From assembly GCA_019843655.1 (NCBI GenBank), contig JACDQD010000103.1, forward strand, positions 1,922,001 through 1,986,000: a stretch of DNA of 64,000 nucleotides, written 5' to 3'. The DNA comes from Lethocerus indicus. Taxonomy: Eukaryota; Arthropoda; Insecta; Hemiptera; Belostomatidae. The position numbers and the translations under genes were made by a program. Below are positions 61,286 through 64,000 of the stretch, piece by piece. The notes below the pieces were generated by a model. That model saw only the letters and a list, made by a program, of their open reading frames with translations, had not been told where the DNA came from and searched no databases. Within the stretch, counting starts at the first letter, position 1, and each line of letters starts with the position of its first letter.

Positions 61286-64000
61286 GTAAGTCGACTTATA
61301 ATATCAGTATAATAAGTATTCGTTTTCAATAAAATGCTTGTTGTGTTTGCTATTAATGCGTTATCACTATTTGCTGTTATATTGGACAGTGACAAGTATT
61401 CGAATTTGGATGTAGTTTCATAAAGGTTTTTGTATCTGTAACTGTCTTTAAACATTGTTTTTGCCTTGGAATTAGATAAAATAATGAAATTACAGAATGT
61501 CTGTTGAAATAAAGTGCTGGCATGTTAAAATTACTATATTTTTGAACTTTTAAGTTCATGTTTCAAGTGAAATCAATGGATTCTCATTTAATGATTTTTG
61601 TTATTCAGTGTAATATAAAAAACAAAACCAATTGAAGAATCGGGATATATTGACCCAAATAGTCTCGAGTTTATAACCTGGTGATGTCAATTTTGTCTAA
61701 GTGACATTAATTGAAATGGAACTTGCTTGTTGTACAATTGAACTTATTAGTGGTAATTGAGCTTCTACTCAACTTACTTATAGATGTATGGCCCAGAAGA
61801 AACATTGTTTGAAGTTATTTATGATTGTTGCATAACCATTGTACGTGTATCTCAAATATTTTTATATTGATTCAGTGCCATTTTTACTCCTGAATAATTT
61901 GGCCTATTAGGTAAAAGAATTAATCAGATATCCATTGGTTGAATAAAGTAGCCAAAATCAGTTCCGTGTTACTGGTGTTGTTTAATTTCATTTCTAATTT
62001 AGACAAGTTTATGACTATAATAAATTCAATACCCTCACTTGTGCCAGTAATATTTACTGATAAAAATAAATAATACATTAGGATATGCATGGGGTTTGTA
62101 TATCACTTAGTTGTTAATCTTATATAAACAAAATTGTCTATTTGCCTCCTTTTATTTGTCTTCTTTTTGTTTTTGTTTCTATTGCTATATGTATATGGAA
62201 GTTTTTCATACTAATACATATAATTAGATATATAATCCTATGATTTTCATTATTGTGGCCATTTCATTTCAAAGCTATATTTATATCATTTATTTTGTTT
62301 GTTAAACTTTAAAATTATGTGAAATCTTAACATAAGATAGAAGTAAAATTACTGCTGATATTATAAAATATGTATTCACAATAATTTCTCTGATACGTAA
62401 TGAGGCTTTATATTGTGTCTATTTAGGCCCATTCATAAAAACAGTATGATAATTATTTTGAATTTTACTTTCCTTACAAATGACAGTGTAATTATAATTC
62501 AGGGTAAATATGATATGACCATAGCAAAGTTATGCTGTCCAACATCTTCACCAATACATACATTTTTTTATTTATGTATGATTTATTGATGAAAATCAAT
62601 GTGTATTTCCCTTATTAATTAACTTTTTAATTTAACTTTTAATTATTTCCAGGACATATCAAAATCGTTCTAATATCTATTTAAGAATTGTTGATTTGTG
62701 TTCCTCCATTCCCAGTACTGCATCAAAAATTATTTCTTACCTTTCCTTTTTTTTAAATATTGGAAATTAAAAAGTATTTAAGTTAATGGGGACGTGTCGG
62801 CGGTGATATCAGGTGTCATAGGTCGTGCTCTAAGCCCATACCTCCCCACTTAGGGCGTCCTCCAAAAGTGAAATCATTAGAACCAATCCAAAGCAATGAG
62901 GATTACAGTAGGGACCTCAAGGCCAGTAACATTGCAGTTTTCCTTCCCTAAGGTCTAGAAGGTGCGTAAACAAGTCTGGAAGGTTTAGAACCCAGTTGGG
63001 TAATTTTGTAGTGCAAACATGAGAGGAAAAACTTGAAAAACTGACTAGGTGATGGAACTTTACCACATTATCGAACGAAAACATTTTTTCAGAAAAATAA
63101 TATGAAAAAATAGATAAATGAAAAAAATAGATAGAATAAATTAATTTAATGTCTTTGTTGTTATACAATAATACCATCACTTTGTTGTTTGACAGTAAAG
63201 TTCCTGGACTGGAGTTAATTTAAATATTTTTATTGCGAACATTTTTTGCACCGCTATCATAAGATTGGCCGTCTGAAGGTCCGTGAAAACACGTCCCGGT
63301 AATTCCCGATCCAGTGTTGCTTGGGGTGGCGTAACAACCGCGTTCCACTTCATTTCGCTTTTAACTTGGCCCATAAAAAAAAAGAAATTGGAGCAGAACG
63401 AATAGGACGCCTGTTTTAATACCGGTGTTTCGTGTTTGTTTGTAGACGCTTGGAATAGCGCCGGCGATATTGCGGAGCATTGTCGTGGCGAAGAAAAATT
63501 AATTCGCTCAAATAATTACCACTGATAGACCAAGAAATTGACTAAGTCGGAGCGTGCTCTGCATTTAAAAGAAATTTAGGGATAACATGACGTACTGTAA
63601 ATTGTGTTACTGTAATTAAAATTTATCCAGTCACTTTACGTGTTGCCATATGCGCATTGTATTTAATAAACTGCATGCATTAAACGTTGCGTAGGTGGAC
63701 TGACGCCAACTCATCTTTCCTTAATTTACTGTATTGTCTAAACATTTTATTGTGTAAAATTTGTTGGCAGATTATATAATGTTTTTATTATATTTCAATA
63801 TACCATTTAAAATACTTCAGCACTCTAAACCAATTGGAACTGAATTTGAATTTGAATTTTTTATATTTATTTTTAATAAACGTTTAATAACGCGAGTTTC
63901 GTGATTGAAATAGTTTCATGGCTCTGTTACATTGCCACTAGAATAATGATAAACATTGAAACTGAAATGGAAGAGTGATTTATTATATTAAATAAACGAA
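61286..64000. other. Probable long first intron or intergenic DNA
   Basis: AT-rich sequence without a recognised exon. Two patches richer in GC (62786-63020 and 63230-63500) stand out from the surroundings; their short minus-strand open frames have no recognised similarity. Confidence 0.45.

Overview
The window is animal nuclear DNA, most likely from an insect. Its genes are split by GT-AG introns. Some promoters combine a TATA box with a TCAGT-type arthropod initiator, the translation-factor gene is close to insect eIF3f, and most of the sequence is AT-rich and non-coding. I cannot name the order or species. There is no rRNA, convincing tRNA, CRISPR array or bacterial or viral gene.

Layout. 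1-11.6 kb: no gene seen. 11.7-21.8 kb (minus): cytosolic-type sulfotransferase A, six recognisable coding exons with an unresolved N-terminus. Its 5.2-kb third intron (between the exons ending 20184 and starting 14942) holds a (TA)n tract, a long fold-back, a 115-bp tandem array and a 20-bp minisatellite that flips orientation mid-array. 21.8-41.5 kb: mostly non-coding, with a 0.6-kb inverted-repeat transposon (MITE) at 31.5-32.1 kb, a nearby fragment of the same minisatellite, and clustered GGATTA motifs. 41.8-44.2 kb (minus): sulfotransferase B, complete, with TATA/initiator promoter and 5' UTR intron. 44.2-51.9 kb: non-coding. 51.9-54.3 kb (plus): an unrecognised secreted-protein gene whose mature part carries 18 Cys-Cys pairs and no single cysteine, plus many Lys-Arg sites; this is the most unusual object here. 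55.0-57.8 kb (plus): eIF3f, six coding exons. 58.6-60.3 kb (minus): MAIP1-like mitochondrial protein, four coding exons. 61.05-61.29 kb (plus): probable promoter and non-coding first exon of a gene that continues past the window.

How the genes relate. The two sulfotransferases share all five coding intron positions and phases, and four matching exons are equal or nearly equal in length, so they are paralogs from a local duplication; both would transfer sulfate from PAPS to small molecules. The eIF3f and MAIP1-like genes are housekeeping neighbours in convergent orientation, and MAIP1 appears divergent from the gene starting at 61 kb. The dicysteine gene lies between the detoxification-type and housekeeping blocks without an evident partner.

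Exon boundaries were assigned by eye from splice consensus, reading-frame continuity and family resemblance. The frames close exactly for sulfotransferase B, eIF3f and the MAIP1-like gene, and for sulfotransferase A apart from its first exon.
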